This document shows positions 1 to 11,004 of a DNA stretch of 64,000 nucleotides, piece after piece; within the stretch, counting starts at the first letter, position 1, and each line of letters begins with the position of its first letter. The translations under genes and the position numbers were made by a program. The notes below the pieces were generated by a model, which was not told the DNA's origin, made no database searches, and saw nothing but the letters and a program-made list of their open reading frames with translations. Origin of the DNA: Imbricaverruca yamaguchii (Eukaryota > Arthropoda > Thecostraca > Neoverrucidae); NCBI GenBank assembly GCA_034440575.1, contig JAOTOL010001523.1, positions 186,001-250,000 of the forward strand. The letters are read 5' to 3'.

Positions 1-1068
1 GCGGTGGCGATGGGTGGTGCCGCGGACAGGGGGTGGTGCCGCGGACAGGAGGCGCTGTCGCGGCCGAGATGGAAGCTCGGTCCTGCGGTGGCGATGGGTG
101 GTATCGTGGACACCGCAGTGTTGACGGGCTGCATTCTGTCGACGACCGGCCGGCTAGCGCAGTGCGGGAGCGCCAGGATGTGCGGCGCGGTCCGGAAGGT
201 CCGGGAGTCACGTTCTCACCAACCGACACGACAATCGCGCCGAATGGGACGTGCATGTGTATGGGAATGTAGAGCAAGGTACGCAGTGTTTGAGCTGATG
301 GAGACAAACGTATTTGGATGGGGTCCACCTACTCAAATTTGTCAAATGTCTCCGGACTTCGACCGCTATTGTTTTTAAAGGGACCCAGTTTTCATTTGGT
401 AAATAAAATAATTGGTGACCAACTTGATTGTCCTGTGGAGGGGCCAGCACGTTGGCCGGTCGCCACCAAAGTTCGTGTACGTGTACACCCGTCTTGGGCA
501 TTCGACGTATTCGCGACACTTCGTGCGATTCCACCGTTTCTGCTAGGCCTCCTACGTTTTGCTAAATGCTGCCAAATGATAGTCTTGAGCCATATTGTAC
601 GTGATGGAATGTTTCATGTGGGGGTTCACCGGGGAAAATTTGATTGATTCAATAGGATGATTAGTTCTCTCTTTCCCGCATTTTCTGGTGTTTAAGAAAT
701 CCGAATACCCGTTGAATCTTGATAAACCTGATTTCTTTGGTTTGATACGTTCCATGATTGGCTATCGAACCGAGACTCTGGCTCGATGTTCATATCGTCA
801 AAATAAAAAATAGCGGACCGAACGATATATTAGCTTATTCGTGGATTATACCCCAATGTATTTTACGCCGTCTTCCGAAGGAAGCACAAAGAAAACAATG
901 AACAGCAGGCAAATCATCACCAGCTCGCTGAAGCTGTGGCGGCTGCTCCAGAACTCTCACTCGACGGCGTCACAGTTGCCGGTCCAGATAAATATCGTCG
1001 GGTTTGTTCATAAACAAGATGTTAGTGAGCAAAAAATTAGCAGCTTTAGCCAAGTGAGCGTGCTCTTC
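1..1068. other. Unique sequence with a degenerate repeat at the left edge; no gene recognised
   Basis: The first 115 bases hold two copies of GCGGTGGCGATGGGTGGT (from positions 1 and 85) and a partial copy between them, so the window probably opens inside a decayed G-rich minisatellite. From about 360 to 1060 the sequence becomes A+T-richer and shows nothing recognisable. Open frames here are short and overlap on both strands. Confidence 0.5.
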
Positions 1069-1120
1069 GTTTGTTTGTTTGTTTGTTTGTTTGCTTGTTT
1101 GTTTGTTTGTTTGTTTGTTG
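1069..1120. repeat. (TTTG)n microsatellite
   Basis: Thirteen tetranucleotide units with one T-to-C interruption in the middle (TTGC). A simple tetranucleotide repeat. Confidence 0.95.
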
Positions 1121-2554
1121 ACTCCACCCGTTGGAATGTATGACGAATACTTTCCCCTGGTGTCCGTTGTAAAACGGACTAACGATTCCCAGCCGCTCGT
1201 GACCACCAACAGCAAAATACTGGAGAAGACAAACGCGTATCGACCCAGCCGAGGGCTTGGCGCCCGTCGACGTCATTAGCAGTCACGCTGCGTGACTCTG
1301 TGGAGTCGACGGCTGGCTCGACTCCAAACTAGCCACCTCGTGACCGGCCACGACCCCGGCCCAGCGAGCAGGCGTGAAGCGGGTCACCAGTCAACCAGTG
1401 CAAACCAATCAGCGCAGCAGATCCACCCGCTCGTTTGCAGCCGGATTTGGAAAACCCGTTTGATTTATACGGTCTCGTGGCGCTGACCATCAGCATGTTG
1501 TCAGAGACACGCGGCCAAGATTAACTTGTTTTGGATACAAATTAGCGAGGATTTTCGTTGATGACGCTGATAATTATTCGCTGAAGTAAGCCTGTACCCA
1601 CTACAGTTGGATATGACGTAAGTGGAAACAGACATTTCATGGAACAGTGACAAATGAACACACCTACAGGGAAGCACTGACCCCAGTAACGACGAATGGA
1701 AACGACCTCGCAGAACATAAATCAAGTCCAAGTCGCTTCCGGATGGCGCATTCCCCATTTGTCAGCTCACTCCCTTTTGGTGAGTTAACGATCAATCGAC
1801 TCAGAGAATCAATGCTCAATGTATCAAGCTTACTGAACTAAGCGTTTCAAACGGTGAGCAAACTCTTCTTGATGTACGAGGCAATCCTTTCTGCAGGGTG
1901 TCTGATGTCTTGGGGTGGTATGCGGCTTGAAAGAAAGTGCGCCAATAACAAATATTATACCAAATAATTATATTATATATTATACCCTCCAAATACCTAA
2001 CAAACAAACAAAGAAAGTGCGCTTGTCGTCCCGTGCTGAGTGCTTCTGACACCTCGATGTTGGATTTTACCAACATCCTGTTATTTTGCCTGAGGCGATG
2101 TGATTACCACCGTCCACCCAACATAACCACCCTTCCGACAACTGCTGCGTCACGCCCTGATCAGTCCTGCTCAGTCAATCTGGGCCGCACCAGTCGGAAA
2201 GGTGGGGGCAGGTGGTGCCGGCCGACCCGCATCAGGGTCGGCAACGGAGTCCACCCCGGGTCGTGGTGTGCCAGTTACCGGGCCGCCCGGCACCGCACGC
2301 GCCACACCTGGCCCTCCAGGGCATCCACAGTCAGCACGGCCCTGCTGATCCATTCAGAGCTCTACAGGTTATCGCACAGTAGTGATAAAAACGCGATGGA
2401 CTCGGAGCAGCTCTGAATCCTGCACTTTGGCACGAAAGCTGGGCGGTGAGGCGGATTTCGCCTGGCGTGTTAGTTGAATGACCGGCCGTAGGGGGCTCGT
2501 CTCGGGTAGCAGTGTCAGTGGTTTTGTAGGCGTACGAGGGAGACCAGCCCCGGT
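1121..2554. other. Non-genic stretch
   Basis: Mixed-composition sequence without a recognisable gene. Around 1955-1985 there is a short A+T-rich tract of TATAT type. The rest shows no tandem structure by eye. Confidence 0.4.
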
Positions 2555-3450
2555 CTCAGATGCTATCGCACGTATCGGCCATTGTGCGTGCCGACGTGAC
2601 GTACACGCCACGTGATTGGGTCCGCTCCGGCGAAACGCCGGGTCATCCGTCGCGGCCGCGGTCACCTGCCTGTCCGTCAGCGGCAGATTTGTCTCCGCCG
2701 GCCGTGGCGGCGGGGGATCGCCCGATAACGCCGGCCCGACACCTGGCGGTCGTCAGCGATAACAATCGGCGGCACCGCGCGCCGAAAGGGCTGTTTGTCG
2801 CCGCAGCGGCGCGGGTCGCGACCCGACGCGCCCGGGGGGAGCGGCGCGTCGACCCCTGGCGGCCGCGGCGCGCGCGCACGGCGACCGCGTCACGCACGGG
2901 CACGTGACATGCGACGGCCGCTCAATGGCGGCATTGTTGTATTGTCGCATTGTCGGGCTGCGCCGGCGGCGGCGGCGGGGCGGAGGGGTGGCGGCCGTGG
3001 CCCACACTGACGCCCGCCGGGCCGGCACGCACGGCCGACGTTCACGCTGCACCCGTGCACCGCCGACCGCAACGTCGAGCGGCGCCGATAAAGGCTGCCC
3101 GCACGGCGGCCGCCGACGCCGCCAGTGTCAGGTATCGGCGGCGCGGCGCCTGCCTGTGTCCGCAGCCGCCGCCGCCTACACCGCGCCGTCCACCGCCGCA
3201 GCCCGGCGGTCGGCCGAGGCGCGCCATGGCGGGAGGTGGCGGTGACATCACTGAGCGTGTCGTGGCCGGCGGTCGGACCGATGTGGCCGATATCGGTACG
3301 CCGACCGACGAGCCCGCCAATGTCGTGACGGATCCAACACGAGCGGCGGCTGTCTTAGGCAACAGCTGGCCCGGAGGTGACGACGGCTGTCACAGACCTC
3401 TGATCATCACAGAAATGACGGCTGTCACAGAAATGACGGCTGCCACTGGC
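2555..3450. promoter_or_regulatory. CpG-rich block (CpG-island-like)
   Basis: Very high G+C with dense CG dinucleotides, GGCGGC and CCGCCG runs, and no stop codons over long stretches in several frames. That gives many overlapping Arg/Ala/Pro-rich open frames with no recognisable domain. In an invertebrate this could be a regulatory or promoter region, or a G+C-rich 5' exon. The right edge (3400-3445) has two copies of a motif around ACAGAAATGACGGCTG. The promoter role is inferred from composition only. Confidence 0.35.
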
Positions 3451-3712
3451 TGATGTCACACACCCCTCCCACCATCTCCCTCTCCCATCCATACCTTCAC
3501 CAAGCAGCACCTATTTCGATATGTATGCAAGTGCTGCCTATAACTTGTATGTACACAAATAGCAATGCACAATTAAGAGCATCATAGCATAGCGTTGATA
3601 GCGAGCCGAGTGTAGGATATCATTCGTCCACAGGAATAGCAGGACAAGCGCACCTGAATGCCATCCTCATCGCCACCAGACGTTGGATACTCGCTTACTC
3701 GCTCGTGTTTCT
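3451..3712. other. Non-genic spacer
   Basis: Average-composition sequence between the CpG-rich block and the 77-bp array. Nothing recognisable. Confidence 0.4.
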
Positions 3713-4018
3713 GAGTAGCAGCAGCAGCGGTAGCAGCGACCAAAGCTGACTGAGGACGGTGGGGTGTGGCCGGTCATACTCCTGTTACCGAGTAGCAGCA
3801 GCAGCGGTAGCAGCGACCAGAGCCGACTGATGACGGCCGGGTGCGGCCGGTCCTACTCGTGTTGCCGAGTAGCAGCAGCAGCGGTAGCAGCGGCTGGAGC
3901 CGACTGATGACGGTGGGGTGTGGCCGGTCCTACTCGTGTTGCCGAGTAGCAGCAGCAGCGGTAGCAGCGGCTGGAGCCGACTGATGACGGCCGGGTGTGG
4001 CCGGTCCTACTCGTGATA
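3713..4018. repeat. 77-bp tandem repeat, 4 copies
   Basis: Units start at 3713, 3790, 3867 and 3944, exactly 77 bases apart, each opening with GAGTAGCAGCAGCAGCGGTA and ending near a CCGGTCCTACTCGTG-like segment. The copies differ by scattered substitutions. Each unit starts with a short CAG-type trinucleotide run, so this is a minisatellite with a microsatellite inside every unit. Confidence 0.95.
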
Positions 4019-4074
4019 CAGTGAGCACACTGCAGGGCGGTTGCGATTGCAATCACACTAATGCACGTCTGATG

Positions 4075-4700
4075 ATCGGCCGCACCGGAGTCGCGCTGCC
4101 CTCCGGCGTGAGCAGGCGCACCCCCGCACCCGCGCCGCGCGCCCGGCCGGCCGTTCCCGGCCGAGGTCGGCGCTCTGCCCGACCGGTGACGTCATACATT
4201 GACGTCAGGTCAGTGAAGTGGACCTGACACACCCCAGTGTGTGTGCGGTGTGGACCGCGCCTCCCAGTGGGGCACACGTCGGTCGCCAGCCGGCCGGCCG
4301 AGAGGTGCTGCGTATTCGGCCGATTGGAAATATATCGGAGCCCCAAAAGTGCTGACGGCATCCCCTCCTTCACAGGATGTCGAGCGGCGCCTGAGGTCGG
4401 ACCGCAGCGAGGCCGACCGGGGCTTCCCGAGTGGGACCGCGTGGGCCGGAGCAGACCCGAGCTGGCCCCGGGCGTCCCTAGGTGGCCCTAGGCGCCCTAG
4501 GTGGCCCGGAGCGGCCGGCTCGGAGGCGAGCGACCGATACGGCACCGGGCGGTAATCTGCAGATCTGGCCCGGCCGGGTGGCGGTTTTCCGCCGACCAGC
4601 AGGAAAGCGCCGTACTGCGGCGCTGAGCTGTTCCCATGGCCGAAAAAGGCCGAGCACGACACGCCGCGTGGCACGGCCCGCTGTTGCTGGGTGTGACGTG
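4075..4700. promoter_or_regulatory. CpG-rich block
   Basis: G+C-rich, CG-dense sequence starting next to the 77-bp array. It contains two CRE motifs (listed separately) and a short duplicated TAGGTGGCCC motif at 4480-4506. Overlapping open frames on both strands are compositional. No protein domain is recognisable. Confidence 0.35.
4187..4207. promoter_or_regulatory. Two perfect CRE palindromes (TGACGTCA), 5 bases apart
   Basis: TGACGTCA occurs at 4187-4194 and again at 4200-4207, separated by TACAT. TGACGTCA is the full palindromic site for CREB/ATF-type bZIP factors. Two exact copies this close, inside CpG-rich DNA, resemble a promoter-proximal element. No transcript or start site can be seen, so function is inference. 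Confidence 0.4.
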
Positions 4701-4701
4701 T

Positions 4702-4755
4702 GCTGCCGGTGCCGGTGCCGGTGCCGCTGCCGGTGCCGCTGCCGCTGCCGCCGGC
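4702..4755. repeat. (GCCGGT)n hexanucleotide tract
   Basis: About nine units of GCCGGT or GCCGCT. It generates Val-Pro, Arg-Cys or Ala-Gly-type dipeptide runs in the overlapping open frames, which are artefacts. Confidence 0.9.
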
Positions 4756-4860
4756 ACACTTCGTCCAGGCGCGTGGTGTTGCGCGCCTGTGCAGGCAGTT
4801 GCCGCCGTGTGAATCGCACCACATTCGGCGGTCCAGTGCGCCCCGACCCCAACACGTCGT

Positions 4861-5223
4861 TAGGCTTCTAATGATCACCGAGAAGATTGCCGAACAAATC
4901 CAAAAAGATCAGCACCGCGCTGAATGGAGTACATTCATTTCATTCCGTTTCCTTTTGTTCGTGTGTGTAGAGGGGATGAAGAACAGAATTGCATGCTCGG
5001 CTCACACTTCTGTGAAAAATACTCCTCCCCCACAACACTCACCCATCCATACAAACACAACTATTCTGCAGTGCGTTGCTTGTCCCTCAGTCCCTCCATC
5101 GACTCGATACCCGACCCACTCGCACCCGACCGAGTACCGGCAGCGGGGCGGGCTGGCGGGGCCGTGTTGTATTGTCGTGGGTCCGGCGGCGGCTGCACAG
5201 TAGGGCACCACACGACGGTAGCT
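4861..5223. other. Non-genic spacer
   Basis: Average-composition sequence followed by a G+C-rich run just before the 22-bp array. No gene recognised. Confidence 0.4.
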
Positions 5224-5910
5224 CATCTGCTGAGGCACCACCTGACATCTGCTGAGGCACCACCTGACATCTGCTGAGGAACCGTCTGACATCTGCTGAG
5301 GCACCACCTGACATCTGCTGAGGCACCACCTGACATACGACAGGCACAATCTGACATCTGCTGAGGCACCACCTGACATCTGCTGAGGCACCACCTGACA
5401 TCTGCTGAGGCACCGTCTGACATCTGCTGAGGCACCACCTGACATTTGCTGAGGAACCGTCTGACATCTGCTGAGGCACCACCTGACATATGCTGAGGCA
5501 CCACCTGACATCTGCTGAGGCACCACCTGACATCTGCTGAGGCACCGCTGACATCTGCTGAGGAACCACCTGACATCTGCTGAGGCACCACCTGAATTGC
5601 TGAGGCACGTCTGCTGTGAGGCACCACCTGACATCTGCTGAGGCACCACCTGACATACGACAGGCACAATCTGACATCTGCTGAGGAACCACCTGACATC
5701 TGACCGGCACAATCTGACATCTGCTGAGGCACCACCTGACATCTGACTGGCACCACCTGACACATGACCGGCATCATCTGACATCTGACCGGCATCATCT
5801 GACATCTGATCGACATCATCTGACATCTGACCGGCATCATCTGAAAGCGATCTTCTGAGGCACCGTCTGACATCTGACCGGCACCACCTGACATCTGAAC
5901 GGCACCACCT
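5224..5910. repeat. 22-bp minisatellite, about 31 copies
   Basis: The unit begins CTGCTGAGGCACCACCTGAC followed by AT (22 bases). The right third changes to a 21-bp variant containing ATCTGACCGGCA. Minor variants (GAACCGTCTGAC, ACGACAGGCACAATC) recur in blocks, as expected when variant units spread by unequal exchange. On the minus strand all three frames stay open, giving a spurious 318-codon frame (5002-5958). Confidence 0.97.
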
Positions 5911-6239
5911 GGCTCTCGGCCCAGTGTTTTGCAGAAATAGCCCGAGCGTTGTAAACAAATATTAAGGAGTTGGTGACCTAAAAATCAAATGCAGGGCTGT
6001 CTCGCATGCCAGTACGTTCCACACCCGAACCTCCGATGCGCCACAATGTCCTAATGCGTCTCTTATGCACCGATATGTGGCAGCGCCCGAGCTGCTGCAC
6101 TAAGCTTCGCTGTTCGAAAGGCCGCAGCCGGGCGTCCTAATTGGGTCTGGATGGCGGGGGAGGGGAAGGGGCCATACGTGACTGCCCGAGGCGCGTCTCA
6201 GCATGTGCAGCTGACAGCTGAATAACCGCACGACGACAA
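5911..6239. other. Non-genic spacer
   Basis: Mixed sequence with no recognisable feature. Confidence 0.4.
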
Positions 6240-6660
6240 CGCTGGGGCGCGTATGTGTGCCGCCAGATCCAGAAACAGCCGCTCCCGCGCCGTGCGAACG
6301 AATCGATGTCCGGTGTGTAGGCGGCGCACCCCGATGGCGGCGCCGAGCCGCCTCCACTATCGCCCGCCGGTCACGTGACGCCCTGACGGGGCGTGATCCG
6401 GCGGGGCGCCAGATCAAAGGCGGCGCCGCCGTTAGAAGGTCGGCGCGCGCGCGCGCGTGATGACGTCCCAGCAGCCGCGGCCGAGGGGCGCGGCAAATAT
6501 GGCAGCGATGCGCACAACGCGCCAGACGCGGCAGCGCCAACGCGGGGAGCTGCCCGCCTGCGACGCCGCAACTATGCATATCACAACACCCACACGGATG
6601 GCGAGCCTAAGTGCAGTCGCTGCGCGCACAGCGGCACGTGGCCAACTGAAGGACGGCGTG
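6240..6660. promoter_or_regulatory. CpG-rich block with a (GC)n tract
   Basis: G+C-rich, CG-dense block. At 6443-6457 there is an uninterrupted alternating GC run of 15 bases, a classic potential Z-DNA sequence. No gene recognised. Confidence 0.35.
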
Positions 6661-6833
6661 TCGGACACACAGGGGAGCGGCGTTACAGGAATCTAACAGC
6701 CGACATCACCACACGGTGGCAGACTGGCGCAATTCACCTACACACACAGACACACATGAATCATCGGGAGGGTTCAGTGTCGTTGGAGCCGATAAGCGCC
6801 AAATATACTGAGGGCTGCGATGCGAGTCTCATC

Positions 6834-7262
6834 CAGGGCCGTATTCAGGCTCACCCAAAACTGTATGCAGGGCTCACTAAAAACTGTATACAGGGCTCAC
6901 CCAAAACTGTATACAGGGCTCACCCAAGGACGATACAGGGCTCACCCGAGGCCGTATACAGGGCTCACCCAAGGACGTATACAGGGCTCACCCAAGGCCG
7001 TATACAGGGCTCCCCAACGTATACAGGGCTCACCCAAGGACGTATACAGGGCTCACCCAAGGACGTATACAGGGCTCACCCAAGGCCGTATACAGGGCTC
7101 ACCCAAAACTGTATACAGGGCTCACCCAAGGCCGTATACAGGGCTCACCCAAAACTGTATACAGGGCTCACCCAAAACTGTATATAGGGCTTACCCGAGG
7201 CCGTGCACAGGGCTCGCCCAAGGACGTAAACAGGGCTTACCCAGGTCGCCATACATGGCTCG
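6834..7262. repeat. 23-bp minisatellite, about 18 copies
   Basis: The unit begins GTATACAGGGCTCACCCAAG and is 23 bases long, with two main 3' variants (GAC/GCC and AAC-T). Every intact unit starts with the palindrome GTATAC. Edges on both sides are more diverged than the centre. Confidence 0.97.
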
Positions 7263-7504
7263 CCCAAGGGTTTTCTTGCAACATGCAACCAACCAACATG
7301 AAGCATGCAACTATTTGAGGCTGGGATGTGAGCTTGGAAAGTCAAATTTTAGTATGGAACATATCGCTTCTGAAAATTAATCCATAATTGCAGGGTACTG
7401 GAAGTTCTTGGTTGAGCTCGTCGAGGAAAATGGGCGGTGTTGATTAATATTGTGCTGTGCTTTTTTTAAACTGAACTTTGGGCGGCCACAATACTTCGGC
7501 AAGT

Positions 7505-8095
7505 TAGCTTGTGAATAGTGGTCTGGATGCCACACAAATACTGCGTGTTTAGCATGGCGTTTGCCACACAAGCCCCTGGCAGATGTTCGCCCCTGAGTGG
7601 AGTGGTTCAGCTGAACGTCAGAGGAACACGTCGGATACATTGGTTACCGGATGCTAGTGCAGATGTTTACTTGAAACGTCCGGCGTTTCTTCAAGTCGTT
7701 CCGGATTAGGATAGCTGCGATGCGACTGATTATTGTTCATGCGGCAAAGTCTCTTATCTGGCTTTGAAATCCTGCCGACGGTGTTCACTCGGCTATACTC
7801 CGCTACAAATGACAGGCCTTCCGACTTCCGCGTCACCTATGGGGAATTATGTGCAACTGTAGTTCTAGCGATGGCCGCGGAGCTCCGTTTTCCATTCTCC
7901 ACCACTAGAGGAATCAGATTAGCCGAATGTCGCACATTTCAGCATTTGCCATTGCCTGGATATCTGGAATGCTTCGTGGAACTTCAACGCTCCAAGCATA
8001 GTCTCAGTAATTTCACTCCCAGCTTAAATATGGAGGCATGCATTGAATGCGTCAATATTCAATGCATTGAAAGTACACTATCTGAAACCTAAAAT
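7505..8095 (+). repeat. Unclassified repeat R1, copy A
   Basis: This block aligns over most of its length with 8109-8945 in the same orientation. Shared landmarks include GAATAGTGGT.TGGATGCCAC, GTTCAGCTGAACGT, CATTGGTTAC.GGATGCTAG, TCTTATCTGG.TTTGAAATCC and the stretch from CATTTCAGCATTTG to a GGAACTTCAACG-like segment. Copy A lacks about 240 bases present in copy B (about 8275-8530). A 119-codon open frame (7733-8092) is not preserved in copy B, so coding is unlikely. It may be a decayed transposon, but no terminal repeats or transposase motifs were recognised. Confidence 0.75.
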
Positions 8096-8102
8096 TTGGA
8101 GA

Positions 8103-8945
8103 GTAGGTAGATTGCGAATAGTGGTGTGGATGCCACAAATATTACCAGTTTAGTATTTTCAATAGATTTAGTATTTTCGTACGATTTTAGTGATCTTAGT
8201 ATATGGTGGCTGCCATACCTGCCCCTTGTAAGGGTACATGATTGGAGGGGTTCAGCTGAACGTTAGATGAACTAAGCACCCTCAAGACAGGAAGCGTCTG
8301 TTAGTAGATACCTTACGGATATTTCACAGTACAGCGGTGACCGACCAACAACCAACGATACACACACTGTTCTGAACAGTGAATGGTCGATAATGGTACG
8401 GAACCCGTATCTTTATCGATACATGGACTGTTGTGGACCAGTGTACAGATACTCACGGACAGATACAGATAATACATCGCGGCAAAGGCGCCACCGTTAC
8501 ACTGTGGACACTGCAAGCTGTACCCACAACGTCGAGGACATTGGTTACGAGATGCTAGCGGAGATGTTTGCATGAAACGTTCGCCGCCTCTTCAAGAAGT
8601 TCCGGATTGGGATATCTGCTATGCAGCTGCTAATTGTTCAGGCGGTAAAGTCTCTTATCTGGTTTTGAAATCCTGCCGACGAAGGTGTTCACTTAGCAAT
8701 ACTCCGCTCAAAACGGCTGGGTCCAGACTGTCCCGCCACCTATGAGCAACTACGTACAACTGTAGTTCTCCCAACAGCCGCACCGCTCCATTTCCCGTTC
8801 CAAACCAAGGCAGAGATCAGATTACCAAAGCGTCGTACACTTTCAGCATTTGACATTGCCAAGATATCTGAAATGTTCCGTGGAACCCCGACGCATATGG
8901 ACGTTCGCAGTAAAATCACTTCCAGCTTCAATGTGCAGGCTGGTA
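8103..8945 (+). repeat. Unclassified repeat R1, copy B
   Basis: Direct tandem relative of 7505-8095. Compared with copy A it has an extra segment around 8275-8530 and a fuller left part (AATAGATTTAGTATTTTCG region). That left part is what the minus-strand fragment at 10795-10958 also matches. The right end runs up to the target site of the hAT element at 8979. Confidence 0.75.
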
Positions 8946-8989
8946 TATGCGTGTCTGCATCCCTGCATGCATACGAAGCAGGGATGCGA

Positions 8990-9065
8990 AGCCGGAGCCG
9001 GAGACGGAGCCAGAGCCGGAGGCGCCGGGACATTTTACTCGGAGCCGAAGTCGGAGCCGGAGCCG
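8990..9065. repeat. (GGAGCC)n hexamer block, left subterminal
   Basis: Repeats of GGAGCC with variants GGAGAC and AGAGCC inside the left end of the hAT element. hAT transposases are known to bind repeated subterminal motifs; that this block is such a binding array is inferred. Confidence 0.85.
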
Positions 9066-9654
9066 TCAAAAGCAGGGTGGCTCCGACTCCGAAAGTGATT
9101 TAAATTAAACAAAATTAGCAAACGTGAAATGAACACATTATACTTAGTATGGTATGGTGTGGTATGAAAACGCACTTTTAAAAACAGATGTTTAAATACG
9201 AGTAGCATGTAGAAATATCATCAAATAATGGTAGAATAGCCAATAACCATATTCTAGCCTTAGTAGTCAATGCAATAGTTCCATGTTTAGTTTAGTTAAG
9301 TTCATTGTTTCCATCATCAACGGGTTGTTGTACCTTATTATAGATGAGGTCAAACATTACAATTTACAACAATGGTGTTCCTGGGACCGTTCACGGGATG
9401 GAGAGTGTTGTTGATTCGAGTCTCCCCTCTTCTGATTGCCCCAATACGGCAGGAAGCGAGCGTCAGCTTACGAGGGCGTAACACCGAAAAGTGATATGGG
9501 CGGGGGCGGGTGTTCATTTAAAGATAGATACAGGGTTAATATGGGAAAGTTGCTTACAATTGTCTGAAGTTTGTGCCTGTGAGTGGTCGCGGCTAACTTT
9601 TTTCTACACCCCCTCTAGCTCTTACTTAGTGGATCGATCACGTTTGGGATGTAC

Positions 9655-9768
9655 GGAGCCGGAGCCAGAGCCGGAGCCGCCGGAGCCGGTACATTTTGCC
9701 CGGAGCCGGAGCCGGAGCTGGAGCCGGAGCCGGGATACTTCCCCAGAGCCGGAGACGGAGCCGGAGCC
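9655..9768. repeat. (GGAGCC)n hexamer block, right subterminal
   Basis: Longer counterpart of the block at 8990-9065, in direct rather than inverted orientation. It shares the interruptions ACATTTT and GGAGCCGTC with the left block. Confidence 0.85.
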
Positions 9769-9989
9769 GTCCAAAATTTTCCCCGGCTCCGCATCCCTGA
9801 TACGAAGGCATGAAGGTTCCATGCTAGTATTTACAGACCTATACCTTGACATGCGTATGACGTACCTTCGGTACCTTCGGTAGCTCACATAATGGGAAGG
9901 GGCGATCACTAGTCAGACATTGGAGAAAGAAATACAGGTGGAAAGACATGTATGTGACCCCAGGAGCGTCCCGCCGGGATCGACCCCCA

Positions 9990-10205
9990 GAACGGACCAC
10001 CGGACCGACTCTGAGGACCACCCACCCCGGGACAGACCACCGGACCGACTCTCGAGACCGATCACCTCGGGACAGACCGCCGGACCGATTCTGAGGACCA
10101 CCCACCCCGAGACAGACCGTCGGACCGATTCTCAAGACCACCCACCCCGCGACAGACCGCCGGACCGACTCTAGGGACCGATCACCCCGGGACAGGTCAC
10201 CGGCC
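9990..10205. repeat. 40-bp minisatellite, about 5 copies
   Basis: CCGGACCGACTCT recurs at 40-base intervals (about 10000, 10040, 10080, 10120, 10160). Units alternate between two forms, one with GAGGACCACCCACCCCG and one with GAGACCGATCACC, so there may be an 80-bp higher-order pattern. Confidence 0.92.
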
Positions 10206-10794
10206 GCCGCCAAGACCGCAGCCCGGATGTAGCGTGCACCGGTCCGCCGACCAATGCCTTCTCAGAACGTGACGTCGTTTAAGGCGAGCCTCGCAGCACG
10301 GCCGGCTGGCGTCGGGCGCCCATATTGAGTTCGTCGGGCCGCCAAGAGCCGGCTGGTGCCGGGAGACCCTTGTTTGACACGTGGATCGTGCCAGGCGGGC
10401 GAGTTCTGATGGCTCTCCTCCGGTCAGACATCGCCAAGGTCGCCCGCAATGGTGTGGTCGAGCGGGTGAGGACACATTCCAGACGATGGAGAACTATCAG
10501 TGCTGGCTGCCGAAAGCGAACATCTCTGGATGGTGGTGGATTGGAGTTTAGGGGCGCGTCGACATCGAGGGTCACTTTGCGCCCATGAACATCTCTGGAT
10601 GACGACTCATGTCCATGGTCATACTCTTGAATCTCATTGCATTGCAAATGTTGCACATCTAGCTAGTATCCGAAATGTGAGCTGCGAAATGTCAGCTGGC
10701 GCCGGTGGGTGATTGCCGCAGCGCCCACAGGACGCAATAGCCCAACACTGTCGCGATAGTCCTGTCACAAAGCCGATGGAAGTGGGATGCTGTG
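10206..10794. other. Non-genic stretch
   Basis: G+C-richer on the left. AACATCTCTGGATG occurs twice (about 10520 and 10588), and a similar CATCTCTGGATG is found again near 12392. No gene recognised. Confidence 0.4.
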
Positions 10795-10958
10795 CTTCCT
10801 GTCTTGAGGGTGATTTGTTCATCTAACGTTCAGCTGAGCCCCTCCAATCAGGTACCCTTACGAAGGGCAGGTACGGCGCCCGCCACATACTAAGATCGAT
10901 AAAATCGTACCGAAATACTAAATCTATTGAAAATACAACGCTGGTAATATTTGTGTGT
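10795..10958 (-). repeat. Fragment of repeat R1 on the minus strand
   Basis: The reverse complement of this block matches 8134-8300 closely, including AATATTACCAG, TTTTCAATAGATTTAGTATT, GTTCAGCTGAACGT or its GCTCAGCTG variant, and CCCTCAAGACAGGAAGC. It is a third, truncated and inverted copy of R1. Confidence 0.8.
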
Positions 10959-11004
10959 TTATACTTCAGGGGCACCCAGTGCATGGGCTCCAGGGTTGAA
11001 TAGG

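Larger units (their letters stand above)
8979..9799. mobile_element. Non-autonomous hAT-type DNA transposon (821 bp) with 8-bp target duplication
   Basis: The left end reads CAGGGATGCGAAGCCGG. The reverse complement of the right end reads CAGGGATGCGGAGCCGG, a 17-bp terminal inverted repeat with one mismatch. Both ends are flanked by the identical octamer ATACGAAG (8971-8978 and 9800-9807). An 8-bp target duplication and termini starting CAGGG are established features of the hAT superfamily. Just inside each end is a GGAGCC-type hexamer block (8990-9065 and 9655-9768), in the same orientation at both ends, with shared motifs ACATTTT and GGAGCCGTC.AAAA. The A+T-rich middle has no transposase-sized open frame, so mobilisation would need an enzyme encoded elsewhere. 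Confidence 0.88.

Noticed and set aside
5002..5958. 318-codon minus-strand Cys/Val/Pro-rich repeat protein
   Set aside because: It is the translation of the 22-bp minisatellite. Alternative frames are equally open and there are no flanking conserved parts.
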